A stretch of 64,000 bases of DNA. Source: Frondihabitans sp. PAMC 28766 (GTDB lineage Bacteria > Actinomycetota > Actinomycetes > Actinomycetales > Microbacteriaceae). Location: contig NZ_CP014513.1 in the NCBI RefSeq assembly GCF_001577365.1, forward strand, positions 1,674,001 through 1,738,000. The letters are read 5' to 3'. Of the stretch, positions 33,589-42,903 are shown piece by piece; the stretch's first letter is position 1; every line of letters starts with the position of its first letter. The notes under the pieces were generated by a model. The model made no database searches, was not told where the DNA came from, and saw only the letters and a list, made by a program, of their open reading frames with translations. Both the position numbers and the translations under genes were made by a program.

Positions 33589-34850
33589 TGCACATCGACA
33601 CCGGCGACACGGCGTGGATCCTGCTTTGCACCGCCCTGATTTTCTTCATGGTCCCCGGTCTGGCCCTCTTCTACGGAGGGCTCGTCCGCTCGAAGAACGT
33701 CGTCACGACCATGGTGCAGTGCTTCGTCTCGGTCGCGGTCGTCGGTGTCGTCTGGGTCGTGATCGGCTATACCCTCGTCTTCGGTGCCGACCGCGGGGGC
33801 GTCATCGGCAGTCTCGCCCACACGATGCTGACCGACGTGGGCGCGACACCCACGTCCGCTGCACCTGCAGTTCCGGCGCTGGCCTTCATGGCGTTCCAGA
33901 TGATGTTCGCCGTCATCACTCCCGCTCTCATTGCGGGTGCGTTCGCCGAGCGGATGACCTTCCGCGGCTACGTCATGTTCACCGGGCTCTGGTCGCTCGT
34001 CGTCTACGTTCCGCTGGCGCACTGGGAGTGGGGCGGCGGGTTCCTCGGATCGCACGGCCTCGGCGCCCTCGACTTCGCCGGTGGGGCCGTCATCCACGAA
34101 TCCGCCGGAGCCGCAGCCCTCGCCGCGGCCATCTACTTCGGCCGCCGCAAGAAGCCCGTCACCCGACCGTACAACGTGCCGATGGTGCTCCTCGGAGCGG
34201 GGATCCTCTGGTTCGGCTGGTTCGGCTTCAACGGCGGCAGCGCCCTCAGTGCCGGGCACGTCGCGGTCAGCGCCGTCGTCAACACCCAACTCGGTGCCTC
34301 CGCGGGGCTGATCGTCTGGATGATCGTCGACTGGGCTCGAGGTGGCAAGCCGTCCGGGGTCGGCATCGCCACCGGAGCGATCGCGGGGCTCGCCGCCATC
34401 ACGCCGGCCGCCGGCTACGTCGCCCCCTGGGCGGCTCTCGTGATCGGTGCCTCGGCCGGGCTGGTGTGCCACCTGGCGGTTCGCCTCAAAAAGCGCCTCC
34501 GCTACGACGACGTGCTCGACGTCGTGGGTGTGCACATGGTCGGGGGCTTCATCGGCGTGCTGCTCACCGGGGTCTTCGCCTCCCTCGCAGTCAACGCGGC
34601 AGGCGCTGCCGGCGGTTGGGCTCAGCTCGGCCGACAGAGCGTGCTCGCCGTTGTCGCCCTCGCCTATCCCTTCGTCATGACGATGCTGCTGCTGTGGATC
34701 ACCGACCACGCCGTGGGACTGCGGGTCGCCCCCGGCGATGAAGAAAAGGGCCTCGACCTGTCTCAGCTGCTCGACCCGGTCAGCGACGGGCCGACCGGCC
34801 CGATCCCGTGGAGGCCGTGCCAGGCGACGCTAGGTGATCCGCGCCTCTAG
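33588..34850 (+). CDS. amt: Ammonium transporter (Amt)
   Basis: A 420-residue protein with 11 membrane helices. FYGGLVRSKNVVTTMVQCF and AHWEWGGGFLG are family landmarks. The pore twin-His pair is kept: His in GGAVIHESAGA and His in VVGVHMVGGF. Glycine-rich NGGSALSAG is also typical. No glnK is next to it, unlike most amt genes. It is third in the permease-nitrilase operon. Its stop overlaps that of the convergent gene in a shared CTAG. Confidence 0.93.
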   Translation: MHIDTGDTAWILLCTALIFFMVPGLALFYGGLVRSKNVVTTMVQCFVSVAVVGVVWVVIGYTLVFGADRGGVIGSLAHTMLTDVGATPTSAAPAVPALAFMAFQMMFAVITPALIAGAFAERMTFRGYVMFTGLWSLVVYVPLAHWEWGGGFLGSHGLGALDFAGGAVIHESAGAAALAAAIYFGRRKKPVTRPYNVPMVLLGAGILWFGWFGFNGGSALSAGHVAVSAVVNTQLGASAGLIVWMIVDWARGGKPSGVGIATGAIAGLAAITPAAGYVAPWAALVIGASAGLVCHLAVRLKKRLRYDDVLDVVGVHMVGGFIGVLLTGVFASLAVNAAGAAGGWAQLGRQSVLAVVALAYPFVMTMLLLWITDHAVGLRVAPGDEEKGLDLSQLLDPVSDGPTGPIPWRPCQATLGDPRL

Positions 34851-35053
34851 TCGAGGCGGCGCCCCAGCGTCCAGTAGCCGATCACGCCGAGCCTATTGAT
34901 CACACTGGCGAACCGCCAGATATCTTTGCTGCCGCGAATCAAGCGTTCCGGTCGCGCAGAAATATCACGCCAGGTCAGGGCAGCGGCGAGCGAATGCGCA
35001 ACCAGAATGGCTGCGAGGGCTCCGGGCGGCAATTTCCTGCGCGTGTTCTTCAC
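34847..35053 (-). CDS. Small membrane protein, PLDc_N-like
   Basis: A 68-residue protein read from GTG 35053. It has two hydrophobic helices (LPPGALAAILVAHSLAAALT and VINRLGVIGYWTLGRRL) joined by WRDISARPERLIRGSKDIWR. Such short actinobacterial proteins resemble the PLDc N-terminal domain. Its stop overlaps that of amt in the palindrome CTAG, so transcripts converge with no terminator between them. The ribosome site is weak. Confidence 0.55.
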   Translation of the reverse strand: MKNTRRKLPPGALAAILVAHSLAAALTWRDISARPERLIRGSKDIWRFASVINRLGVIGYWTLGRRLD

Positions 35054-35117
35054 CGGGGGAGCGTAGCGGTCGCTTCTGGGATCGCTGTGCACGTTTTCGG
35101 TGGCATGCGCTCGGCCG

Positions 35118-35399
35118 TCATCGGGCGCCGTGAATGCCGCGCGTGGCGGCGGCGCTCTCGCTGATGATCTCGACTGGGCTTGTCGTGTCTCGGCCGAGGA
35201 AGTCCTCATACCTGACGAGCGGCCACGGGGACACCGGTGCGGCGGGGATCTCTCGATACCGATCCCCTCCGTGACGCTGGTGGGGAAGGTGCTGGATTCG
35301 AGCCGGTGGCACTGTCGGCTCACGCAGATAGCCGCTCACGAGAGGAGCCGGCTGGCCCGAACCCGGTGTGTCATCGAATGAGAACACGGACATCGCCAT
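35118..35399 (-). CDS. Hypothetical protein, 93 residues
   Basis: The ATG at 35399 has GAGGGG six bases upstream. The product (MAMSVFSFDDTPGSGQPAPL, later LVRYEDFLGRDTTSPVEIIS) has mixed composition without membrane or signal features and no family I know. The gene stands alone between the PLDc_N-like and GAF-ANTAR genes. Confidence 0.45.
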   Translation of the reverse strand: MAMSVFSFDDTPGSGQPAPLVSGYLREPTVPPARIQHLPHQRHGGDRYREIPAAPVSPWPLVRYEDFLGRDTTSPVEIISESAAATRGIHGAR

Positions 35400-35523
35400 A
35401 AGAAACCCCTCGTCGTCCACGCGTGGCGGAATCCCACGCTGGCGACCTAGGGCTGGGGCGACCACCCCTCAACTTAGTCGCGTTACAGGGTCCGCTTCTA
35501 GAGCCAATTCTCGGGAGGCTTTC

Positions 35524-36255
35524 TCAGCGGGAGGGGGCGGTGCGATCGAGGGTGACGGATCCGTCTATGATCCCCTGGGCGATGACGGGCAATGACGCCT
35601 GGGCGGAGCGGGCATGGTGTCTGATCATCCGGTAGGCGGCATCCATGTCGAGCTGGTGGGTGTGTGCGATGACGCCCTTGGCTTGTTCGATCAGGACACG
35701 GCTGTCGAGGGCGTGTTGGAGTTGTTCCTGAATGACGCCGCTGTCGGTCAGAACCCGTTCGTGCAGGATGCTGATGGTGGCGACGTCGGCGAGGGCTTGC
35801 GCGGCGATCGCGTCGGCCTCATTGAGCGCGCCCTCGTGCAGACGGAACAGGTTGAGCGACCCGATGGTGTCGTCCCTGAGCCGCATCGGGATGGCGTGCA
35901 CTGCCACGTAGCCGGACCCATCGGCCGCGGCGGCGAATGTCGGCCACCGGTCCATCATCTCGTCGGGGTTTTCCACCGACACGACCCTCCCAGAGCTGAT
36001 CGCCTCGACGCAGGGGCCTTCGCCGGCGCGCAGCTGCATGAGGCCGACGAGGCGACTGTTTTCGCTGGTGGAGACGAGTACTTCCAAGTGGGTCATGTCG
36101 GGGCCGAGGACGATGCCGGCGGCGGCGGCGTCGAACAGGTTCGTGGACCGGTCGACCAGGGTTTGCAGGAGGTCGATGGTGTCGTATCCGGCCACGAGGG
36201 AGTCGGCCAGCGTGACGAACGTGTGGACGAGTTCCGCTTCTCGAGTCTCGGTCAT
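35524..36255 (-). CDS. GAF-ANTAR regulator 1
   Basis: A 243-residue protein. The N-terminal GAF domain (about 10-160) contains DAAAAGIVLGPDMTHLEVLV, GEGPCVEAISSGRVVSVENP and VAVHAIPMRLRDDTIGSLNL. The ANTAR RNA-binding domain (about 170-230) has LQHALDSRVLIEQAKGVIAH and AYRMIRHHARS. ANTAR proteins bind paired hairpins in leader RNA and stop termination. It lies 16 bp downstream of a second GAF-ANTAR gene. Confidence 0.9.
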   Translation of the reverse strand: MTETREAELVHTFVTLADSLVAGYDTIDLLQTLVDRSTNLFDAAAAGIVLGPDMTHLEVLVSTSENSRLVGLMQLRAGEGPCVEAISSGRVVSVENPDEMMDRWPTFAAAADGSGYVAVHAIPMRLRDDTIGSLNLFRLHEGALNEADAIAAQALADVATISILHERVLTDSGVIQEQLQHALDSRVLIEQAKGVIAHTHQLDMDAAYRMIRHHARSAQASLPVIAQGIIDGSVTLDRTAPSR

Positions 36256-36271
36256 GATGTGGGGTATCCCT

Positions 36272-37051
36272 TCATTCGGTACCTGGGCCAGTGGTGAAGT
36301 CGAGGCGGCGGGCAACGACATCGCCGGCGATGTCCCTGACGGAACGGCCGGTGGAAAACGCGTGACCCCGCAATACCAGGAGGGCGTCGTCCGCCGCGAC
36401 GTGCAGCTGTGCGATGACCATGCCGGTTGCCTGGTGGACCTCCCGGCGAGAATAGGAGCCTTCGTACGGCGCATTATCCTCGGGTTTTTCCAGTGTCGAC
36501 AGGGCTTGCCGGAAGACGTGCCGGGCGACGATGTCGGTGAGGGCTCGGGCGTCACCGATTTGCTGCTCGGACAGAGGCCCGGGCGTCATCGAGTACAGGC
36601 CGACGGCGCCCAGCCTGATGCTCCCGACGATCATCGGGAACGCGTAGACCGCCCCGAGCCCTGTCTTTTGGAGTGCGCTCAACGCGACGGGCCACACGGA
36701 TGCGCCGGAGTGCTGCACATCCGGTTCGAGGACCGGGTGTGCCGAGCGCAGCGCTTCCCAGCAGGGCCCCTCGCCGAGGTCGATCTGGATTTCATCCCAC
36801 CGGGCTGCGTCATCGTCGCTGGCACACACTGTCTGGGTGCCCAGTGGGCTCCCCAGGGTTGACACCGCGGCCGCGGACACCGGCAGCGAAGAGACGAACG
36901 GCCCGCACCAGTCCGCGCCCGCCGTGGTGGCACGGGTCAGCGCCGCGGCGGCGGCCGGGAAGCCTGACCCCTCAGCCATCACAGCCCGGACTCTGGCGGT
37001 CGACGCACGGAAATTCTGGTGTGTGCATGGTGGTCCTCGCGTTCTCGACAT
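36272..37051 (-). CDS. GAF-ANTAR regulator 2
   Basis: A protein of up to 259 residues. The ATG at 37051 is used, though no ribosome site is clear and an internal start at 36979 is possible. The GAF domain includes IQIDLGEGPCWEALRSAHPV and LGAVYAFPMIVGSIRLGAVG. The C-terminal ANTAR segment has SRREVHQATGMVIAQLHVAA and LLVLRGHAFSTGRSVRDIAG. It probably forms an operon with regulator 1. Confidence 0.85.
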   Translation of the reverse strand: MSRTRGPPCTHQNFRASTARVRAVMAEGSGFPAAAAALTRATTAGADWCGPFVSSLPVSAAAVSTLGSPLGTQTVCASDDDAARWDEIQIDLGEGPCWEALRSAHPVLEPDVQHSGASVWPVALSALQKTGLGAVYAFPMIVGSIRLGAVGLYSMTPGPLSEQQIGDARALTDIVARHVFRQALSTLEKPEDNAPYEGSYSRREVHQATGMVIAQLHVAADDALLVLRGHAFSTGRSVRDIAGDVVARRLDFTTGPGTE

Positions 37052-37229
37052 GAAGAGTCACGGAGCGCTCGGTCCAGGTGCCAGCCGCCCGGGGAGCCTA
37101 CCGCCCTACCCTGCGAAGCCCTGGAGGCAAGACTGGAGCCCCTGCGCCGTCTCACGTCATAACTGTGATCCTCTGGACACGGATCCTTGCCCGTCGCTCG
37201 ATCGACTGGTACCGTGACTCCTCGACATA

Positions 37230-37244
37230 GGATGTCTGATGTCC
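37230..37244. promoter_or_regulatory. Candidate NanR operator before nanT
   Basis: GGATGTCTGATGTCC, ending 13 bp before the nanT start. It resembles GGATGTCCTACATCC at 45854 and GGATATCCTACAGCG at 45646, which flank the GntR gene. It overlaps the nanT leader, a good place for repression. Confidence 0.45.
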
Positions 37245-37257
37245 TGAAAGGAGTGGG

Positions 37258-38736
37258 ATGATGCCGCACAGCGCCGTGACTCAGCCCTGGTACACACAGA
37301 TCGACCGAAAGCAGTGGCAGCTCTTCTGGGCCTCCTGGCTGGGCTATCTCCTCGACGGATTCGACTTCGTCATCATCACCCTCGTCCTCACCGAGGTGTC
37401 TTCCGAGTTCCACCTCACAACGGTTCAGGGTGCGAGCCTGATCTCGGCCGCGTTCATCAGCCGGTGGTTCGGCGGCCTGAGCATCGGCGCCCTGGGCGAC
37501 CGGTTCGGCCGTAAGACCGCGATGATCGTCAGCATCGTGCTCTTTTCGGTCGGCTCCATCGCGTGCGCGTTGGCGCCCGCCTACTGGGTGCTGTTCGCTG
37601 CGCGCCTGGTCGTCGGGCTCGGTATGGCGGGGGAGTACGGCGCGAGTTCGACCTATGTCATCGAATCCTGGCCGCCCCGCCTCAAGAACCGAGCCAGCGG
37701 CTTCCTTATCTCCGGCTACTCGATCGGCACGGTCATCGCTGCGGAGGCCTACCGGTTCGTCGTGCCGGAGTTCGGGTGGCGAGCCCTTTTCGCGCTGGGG
37801 ATCGTCCCGATCGGGATCACGATCTGGCTGCGCAAGAGCCTGCCCGAATCGCCGGCCGTTTCGGTGCCGCGCGAGGGCGGAGCCACGGCGGCGCCCAATG
37901 TTTTCGCGGTGCTGTTCACGGGCTCCCGCCGTCTGCTCAATGCCCTCAGTGCCGTTGTGGCCATAGTGGCGCTCGCCCTGATCTTCATGCAGGTCCTGCC
38001 CGGGGGTATCCCTGTTGTGGTCGCGGCCGTCGTGGTGGGAGGGATCTTCGTGTCGTACATCGTCCAGTTCTCCGGGCGTCGGTGGCCGGCAGGGCTCGCG
38101 CTGACGGTGACGGTCTTCGCCGCCTTCCTCTATTCCTGGCCCATCCAGTCACTCCTGCCGACGTACCTCAAGACGGATCTTGGCTACGACCCCGCCGCTG
38201 TCAGCAACACTCTCTTCTTCGCCGGCCTGGGGGCGGCCGTCGGTTGCATCGTCGCCGGGTTCACCGGCGATCGGTTCGGAACGAGGCGCGCGTACGTGGC
38301 GAGCCTGCTGATTTCGCAGATCGTCATCTTCCCCGTCTTCGCGGTCGGCGGCAGCAGCCTTCTTCTCCTCGGAGTGCTTCTCTTCGTGCAGCAGGTCTTC
38401 GGGCAGGGGATCGCAGGGCTGCTGCCGAAATGGATCGGCGGATTCTTCCCCGCCGAGCAGCGCGCGGCCGGACTGGGATTCACCTACAACGTCGGCGCCC
38501 TTGGCGGCGCCGTCGCCCCGGTGCTCGGCGCCAGCGTCGCCGGCACGATGCCGCTCGGAACCGCGCTGGCTGTTCTGTCGTTCATTCTGACATTCGTCGT
38601 GATCCTGCTGATCGGGTTCAACGCTCCGGCACGGGTGCAGCGTCTGATCCACCGGGACTCGTCATGGCCGAGCGACTTCCGCCGCCACGACTTCGACAGC
38701 GCAACGCGGCCGGTCCCGGTCGACGCCGCCGCCTGA
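37258..38736 (+). CDS. nanT: Sialic acid MFS transporter NanT
   Basis: A 492-residue MFS carrier, very close to E. coli NanT (496 residues): [36 protein letters not shown] [38 protein letters not shown] and [20 protein letters not shown] are nearly identical in kind. It also keeps the NanT hallmark of 14 membrane helices. The start is ATG 37258 behind AAAGGAG. It imports free sialic acid by proton symport. It opens a long operon of sialic acid genes. Confidence 0.93.
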   Translation: MMPHSAVTQPWYTQIDRKQWQLFWASWLGYLLDGFDFVIITLVLTEVSSEFHLTTVQGASLISAAFISRWFGGLSIGALGDRFGRKTAMIVSIVLFSVGSIACALAPAYWVLFAARLVVGLGMAGEYGASSTYVIESWPPRLKNRASGFLISGYSIGTVIAAEAYRFVVPEFGWRALFALGIVPIGITIWLRKSLPESPAVSVPREGGATAAPNVFAVLFTGSRRLLNALSAVVAIVALALIFMQVLPGGIPVVVAAVVVGGIFVSYIVQFSGRRWPAGLALTVTVFAAFLYSWPIQSLLPTYLKTDLGYDPAAVSNTLFFAGLGAAVGCIVAGFTGDRFGTRRAYVASLLISQIVIFPVFAVGGSSLLLLGVLLFVQQVFGQGIAGLLPKWIGGFFPAEQRAAGLGFTYNVGALGGAVAPVLGASVAGTMPLGTALAVLSFILTFVVILLIGFNAPARVQRLIHRDSSWPSDFRRHDFDSATRPVPVDAAA

Positions 38737-38772
38737 TCCGCACTCGTCCAGAAGAAAGCAGATGTCAGCATC

Positions 38773-39711
38773 ATGACCAGCTCCCACGATCAGATACTTT
38801 CCGGAATCGTCCCGCCGCTCTGCACGCCGCTGACGCCAAGCGGCGAGATCGACACGACGTCGCTCGTCCGCCTGGCCGAGCATCTTCTCACCGGCGGCGT
38901 CGACGGGCTCTTCGTGCTCGGTTCGACCGGCGAGGTCGCCTTCCTGACCGATGAGCAGCGCGGCATCGTCATCGAGACCGTCGTGCACGCCGTCCGAGGG
39001 CGCGTGCCGGTAGTGGCAGGCGTCATCGACACGACGACGCCTCGCGTCATCCCCCACCTGGAGCAGGCAGCCGCCCTCGGCGCCACCGCGGCCGTCGCGA
39101 CGGCGCCCTTCTACACGCGGACACATCCGGCAGAGATCGAGAAGCACTTCCGCCTGCTCGCCAGCGCGACCGAGCTGCCGATCGTCGCCTACGACATCCC
39201 CGTCTCAGTCGGCACGAAGCTCGACGCCGGCCTCGTGACACGCCTGGCTCAGGATCGTGTCATCCGCGCGGTCAAAGACAGCAGCGGCGACGACACCGGA
39301 CTCCGCCAGCTGATCCTCAGCACAAGCGAGGCCGAGACGGAAGACTTCGCGATCCTCACGGGCTCAGAGCTCACCGTCGACGCAGCCCTGTCTTTCGGTG
39401 CGGATGGCGCCGTTCCCGGTCTCGGCAACGTCGACCCCGCCGGCTACGTGCGCCTGTTCGAGGCCGCCCGCGCAGACGACTGGGATGGAGCGCGCGCCGA
39501 GCAGGAGCGTCTGTTCGCTCTGTTCGGACTCGCCAAAGCAGGAGACACATCGCGGATGGGGGCAGCGTCGTCGGCCCTCGGAGCCTTCAAAGCCGCTCTG
39601 CACCTTCTGGGAGTCATCGACTGCCCTCGCGTATCCGATCCGTACATTCCCCTCGACGCCGCTGAGACCGCGATCGTCGCTGCACACCTCGAGAAGGCGG
39701 ATCTCCTGTGA
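38773..39711 (+). CDS. DHDPS/NAL-family aldolase, NanA-like copy 1
   Basis: A 312-residue TIM-barrel lyase. It has LFVLGSTGEVAFLTDEQRG (substrate-carboxylate loop GSTGE), the Tyr in IVAYDIPVSVG and the Schiff-base Lys in RAVKDSSGDDTG. The lysine context (VKDSSGD) is closer to DHDPS or ketodeoxy-sugar aldolases than to E. coli NanA, but actinobacterial sialic acid aldolases look like this. It is paired with the second copy at 42904, so the two may serve different sialic or keto-deoxy acids. It overlaps the next gene as GTGA. Confidence 0.8.
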   Translation: MTSSHDQILSGIVPPLCTPLTPSGEIDTTSLVRLAEHLLTGGVDGLFVLGSTGEVAFLTDEQRGIVIETVVHAVRGRVPVVAGVIDTTTPRVIPHLEQAAALGATAAVATAPFYTRTHPAEIEKHFRLLASATELPIVAYDIPVSVGTKLDAGLVTRLAQDRVIRAVKDSSGDDTGLRQLILSTSEAETEDFAILTGSELTVDAALSFGADGAVPGLGNVDPAGYVRLFEAARADDWDGARAEQERLFALFGLAKAGDTSRMGAASSALGAFKAALHLLGVIDCPRVSDPYIPLDAAETAIVAAHLEKADLL

Positions 39712-40439
39712 GGATCGCCCGCATCTCGACGGAACAGGGCGTGAAGAGCGCAATTCTGCGCGACGGCGCCTGGCACGTGGTCGTCGACCCGTTCGACTCC
39801 CTCGAACCCACCGGCGAGAGCCACCCCGTCGGCGGGACAACCCTTCTCGCGCCGGTCGAGCCGGGCGAGGTCGTGGGCGTTGCCCACAACGCCCCGGGAT
39901 CCCACGCCCTTCCCATCCAGGCGTGGCTCAAATCGTCGCGAGGCGTCGCAGGAGCCGGCGACTCGATCCTCATCGCTCCGGGAATCGGCAACGTGGTCGC
40001 GGAGGGGGAGGTGGCCGTGGTCATGGGTCGCACCGCCACCGCGCTGAAGCCCGAAGACGCGCTCGAGCACGTCCTCGGCTTCACGATCGGCAACGACGTG
40101 ACGAACGTGGCTCAGGCCGCCGTCGACGACAAGAACTTCCAGAGCAAGGCCGGCGTCAACCACACCCCGCTCGGCCCGTGGATCGAGACCGACCTCGCCG
40201 ACCTCTCCGACATCTCGATCACCGTCTCGGTCAACGGGCGAGAGCAGCGCAGGTCGAGCACGGCGGGGCTGCCCTCGTCGATCGTCTCGACCCTCGTGCA
40301 CATCACCCAGTGGATGACCCTCAAGCCAGGAGACGTCGTGCTCACCGGCTCGCCGAACACAGCGGCAGAGATCGCACCCGGCGACACGGTGTCCATCACA
40401 GTCGAGGGCATCGGAACCCTCGAGAACCCGGTCGCATGA
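39708..40439 (+). CDS. Fumarylacetoacetate-hydrolase (FAH) family protein
   Basis: A 243-residue protein from GTG 39708 overlapping the aldolase stop. The FAH fold shows LLAPVEPGEVVGVAHNAPGS, the metal-binding stretch VVAEGEVAVVMGR, GFTIGNDVTNVAQA and HTPLGPWIETDL, GDVVLTGSPN. These enzymes cleave or isomerise 2-oxo acids, including oxaloacetate and acylpyruvates. FAH proteins are not a normal part of sialic acid pathways. Its position between two core nan genes suggests action on a pyruvate-derived by-product or a modified sugar acid, which is inference. Confidence 0.85.
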   Translation: MRIARISTEQGVKSAILRDGAWHVVVDPFDSLEPTGESHPVGGTTLLAPVEPGEVVGVAHNAPGSHALPIQAWLKSSRGVAGAGDSILIAPGIGNVVAEGEVAVVMGRTATALKPEDALEHVLGFTIGNDVTNVAQAAVDDKNFQSKAGVNHTPLGPWIETDLADLSDISITVSVNGREQRRSSTAGLPSSIVSTLVHITQWMTLKPGDVVLTGSPNTAAEIAPGDTVSITVEGIGTLENPVA

Positions 40440-41371
40440 CGACGCTCCTCGGCATCGACCTCGGCGGCACGAAGATCGCCGCCGCCTTCGTCCACGGCGA
40501 CGGTCGAGTCCACCTCCGCCACACTGCGGCGACACCCGCGAACTCGGGCGCAGGTGCGGTCCTCGACGCGATCGTCGGGCTGGCTCGCGAGGTGCTCGAC
40601 ACCGAAGGCGCAGAAACCCCGGCCGGCTGCGGCATCGGAGCAGCCGGCGTCATCGACCCGAAGACCGGCTCAGTGGTCTCGGCCACCGACTCCCTGCCCG
40701 GTTGGAGCGGCACGCCGCTGCGCAGCGAACTGGAACGTCGCCTCGGACTCCCGGTCACCGCCATCAACGACGTGCAGGCGCACGCTCTCGGCGAGGCGGT
40801 CCGCGGAGCCGGTGCAGGGCACGGCACAGTGCTCACCATCGCAGCCGGCACCGGTATCGGCGGCGCCCTCGTTGTCGACGGGCGGCTGCTCGCGGGACGC
40901 CACGGTGCTGCCGGGCATTACGGTCACATCGCTTCACCGGCAGCGATCGGCCGCCCTTGCCCGTGCGGAGGCACCGGACACGTCGAAGCTGTGGCCTCCG
41001 GCCCCGCGCTGCACGCGCTCTACGCCGAGTCCGGCGGCTCAGCCGCCGATGCCCTCGAGGTCTTCGCCCTCGCGGCAGACGGCGACGCCCGCGCGGTGAG
41101 CGCTGTCGACCGTGCCGCCTCCGCCCTCGGCAGCATGATCGGCGGCCTCGTCAACGAGATCGATCCCGACCTCGTCGTCCTCGGTGGCGGTCTCGCCGGC
41201 AGCGGCGAGACATGGTGGTCCGCCGCCGATGCTGCTGCTCGAAGCGAAATGCTGCCATTTCTCCGATCGTGCGCCATCGTTCCCGCACGCCTCGCTCTCG
41301 ACTCCGCCATCGTCGGAGCGACCGTGGCCTTCGAACAAGAACACCCCCTGACAAGAGAGACACGACTATGA
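40436..41371 (+). CDS. nanK: ROK-family N-acetylmannosamine kinase (NanK)
   Basis: A 311-residue ROK kinase. The ATP motif LGIDLGGTKIAAAFV is at the N-terminus, the catalytic Asp is in TAINDVQAHALGE, and the zinc region is HYGHIASPAAIGRPCPCGGT then GHVE. The last of the three usual Cys (CxCGxxGCxE) is His here. It phosphorylates ManNAc in the pathway. It is overlapped by 4 bp at both ends (ATGA). Confidence 0.9.
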   Translation: MTTLLGIDLGGTKIAAAFVHGDGRVHLRHTAATPANSGAGAVLDAIVGLAREVLDTEGAETPAGCGIGAAGVIDPKTGSVVSATDSLPGWSGTPLRSELERRLGLPVTAINDVQAHALGEAVRGAGAGHGTVLTIAAGTGIGGALVVDGRLLAGRHGAAGHYGHIASPAAIGRPCPCGGTGHVEAVASGPALHALYAESGGSAADALEVFALAADGDARAVSAVDRAASALGSMIGGLVNEIDPDLVVLGGGLAGSGETWWSAADAAARSEMLPFLRSCAIVPARLALDSAIVGATVAFEQEHPLTRETRL

Positions 41372-42054
41372 ACTTCGTCTTCGAGACGCTGCGCGGGGGC
41401 CTCGTAGTCTCGTGCCAGGCCTACCCGGGGGAGCCCATGCGGAACCCGGAGACCCTCACTCAGATCGCCGAGGCGGCGGCCATCGGAGGCGCCGCCGGGA
41501 TCAGAGCCCAAGGCATTACCGACATCCGCTCGATCCACGACCGAGTCCGCCTTCCACAGATTGGCCTGTGGAAGGACGGCGACGACGACGTGTTCATCAC
41601 ACCCACCCTCGAGCACGCTATCGCTGTGGCCCGCGCCGGCGCGGAAATCGTCGCAATCGACGGTACGCGGCGCCCTCGCCCCGACGGGCTGACCCTCGCC
41701 GAGACCGTCCAGCGGCTCCGCGAGGCGACCGGCACGCTGATCATGGCAGACATCGGATCCCTCGACGACGCGCTCGCTGCAGTCGACGCGGGAGTCGATT
41801 GTGTCAGCACTACTCTCTGTGGCTACACGGGCGAGAGACCCAAGACGGACGGACCAGACCTCGAGGCGCTCGCCGACGTCGTCGGGCGGCTGTCGATCCC
41901 GGTCTTCGCCGAGGGGCGAGTGCACACACCTGCGCAGGCTCATGCCTGCCGCGAAGCGGGCGCATTCGCCGTGGTCGTCGGTACGGCCATCACCCACCCG
42001 ACGACGATCACCGGTTGGTTCGCCGCGGCTGTCGAGAATGGGGAAGAGCGCTGA
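41368..42054 (+). CDS. nanE: N-acetylmannosamine-6-phosphate 2-epimerase (NanE)
   Basis: A 228-residue TIM-barrel protein matching NanE: LRGGLVVSCQAYPGEPMRNP, IGGAAGIRAQGITDIRSIHD, AGAEIVAIDGTRRPRP, ADIGSLDDALAAVDAGVDCV, TTLCGYT and FAEGRVHTPAQAHACREAGA. The catalytic Lys of NanE aligns with the Lys in QIGLWKDGDDD. It converts ManNAc-6-P into GlcNAc-6-P. It is linked to nanK by an ATGA overlap and to nagB by a 1-base overlap. Confidence 0.93.
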   Translation: MNFVFETLRGGLVVSCQAYPGEPMRNPETLTQIAEAAAIGGAAGIRAQGITDIRSIHDRVRLPQIGLWKDGDDDVFITPTLEHAIAVARAGAEIVAIDGTRRPRPDGLTLAETVQRLREATGTLIMADIGSLDDALAAVDAGVDCVSTTLCGYTGERPKTDGPDLEALADVVGRLSIPVFAEGRVHTPAQAHACREAGAFAVVVGTAITHPTTITGWFAAAVENGEER

Positions 42055-42836
42055 TGGAGATCCTGATTCTCACTGACGCCCAAGCGGTCGGCCGTCAGGC
42101 GGCAGCAATCGTCGCGAAACTCGTCGAGCGCAATCCCGAAGCCGTCCTCGGGCTCGCAACGGGAGCGTCGCCGCAGGGCCTCTACGCCGCCCTGGCCGAT
42201 CGAGTGGACGCAGGCCTCGACCTCTCGAAGGTCGCCGGATTCGCCCTGGACGAGTACGTCGGAATCCCGCGGGAGCATCCCGAGTCCTACGCCCAGGTCA
42301 TCGATCGCGATGTGACGCGGCCTCTCGGCCTCGACCCTCGGCGCGTTCATGTTCCCGACGGCCGAACCGCGGACCTCGAAGCGGCCACTGCCGCGTACGA
42401 TCGCGAAATCCGAGCGGCGGGCGGAATCGACCTGCAAATCCTCGGAATCGGCGAGAACGGCCACATCGGATTCAACGAGCCGACCTCCTCGTTTGCCTCA
42501 CGCACCCGGGTGAAGACCCTCGCGCCCTCGACGCGGGCCGCCAACGCCCGCTTCTTCGCCCGGCCGGAAGACGTACCGACGCATTGCCTGACGCAGGGCC
42601 TCGGAACGATCCTCGAGGCTCGGCAGCTGGTCCTCGTAGCGACGGGTCAGTCCAAGGCGCCCGCGATCGCAGCCGCAGTCGAGGGGCCGCTCACGAGCAT
42701 GGTGCCGGGATCCGCGCTGCAGTTGCACGCCAGGGCGACCGTGATCGTCGACGAGGCCGCTGCGTCGCTCCTGACTCTCACCGACTACTACCGGTACACC
42801 GCTGACAACCGCCCCGTCTGGCAGGTCGTCGACTGA
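42054..42836 (+). CDS. nagB: Glucosamine-6-phosphate deaminase (NagB)
   Basis: A 260-residue enzyme. The motifs LGLATGASPQGLYAAL, FALDEYVGI (active Asp), ILGIGENGHIGFNEP (His and Glu) and THCLTQGLGTILEARQL are all in place. It converts GlcN-6-P to Fru-6-P plus ammonia. The NagA deacetylase needed just before it is not in the window. It is the last gene of the tightly overlapping run from 38773. Confidence 0.95.
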   Translation: MEILILTDAQAVGRQAAAIVAKLVERNPEAVLGLATGASPQGLYAALADRVDAGLDLSKVAGFALDEYVGIPREHPESYAQVIDRDVTRPLGLDPRRVHVPDGRTADLEAATAAYDREIRAAGGIDLQILGIGENGHIGFNEPTSSFASRTRVKTLAPSTRAANARFFARPEDVPTHCLTQGLGTILEARQLVLVATGQSKAPAIAAAVEGPLTSMVPGSALQLHARATVIVDEAAASLLTLTDYYRYTADNRPVWQVVD

Positions 42837-42903
42837 GAACCCCGGCTCGGCATCCGTCGAGCCTCCACCTGTGTCATCACGTCATCTCAATGCAAGGAGC
42901 ATC

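Noticed and set aside
38773..39711. Calling the first aldolase DapA (lysine synthesis)
   Set aside because: The operon context is sialic acid catabolism, and it has a paralogue in the same locus. DapA usually sits elsewhere.
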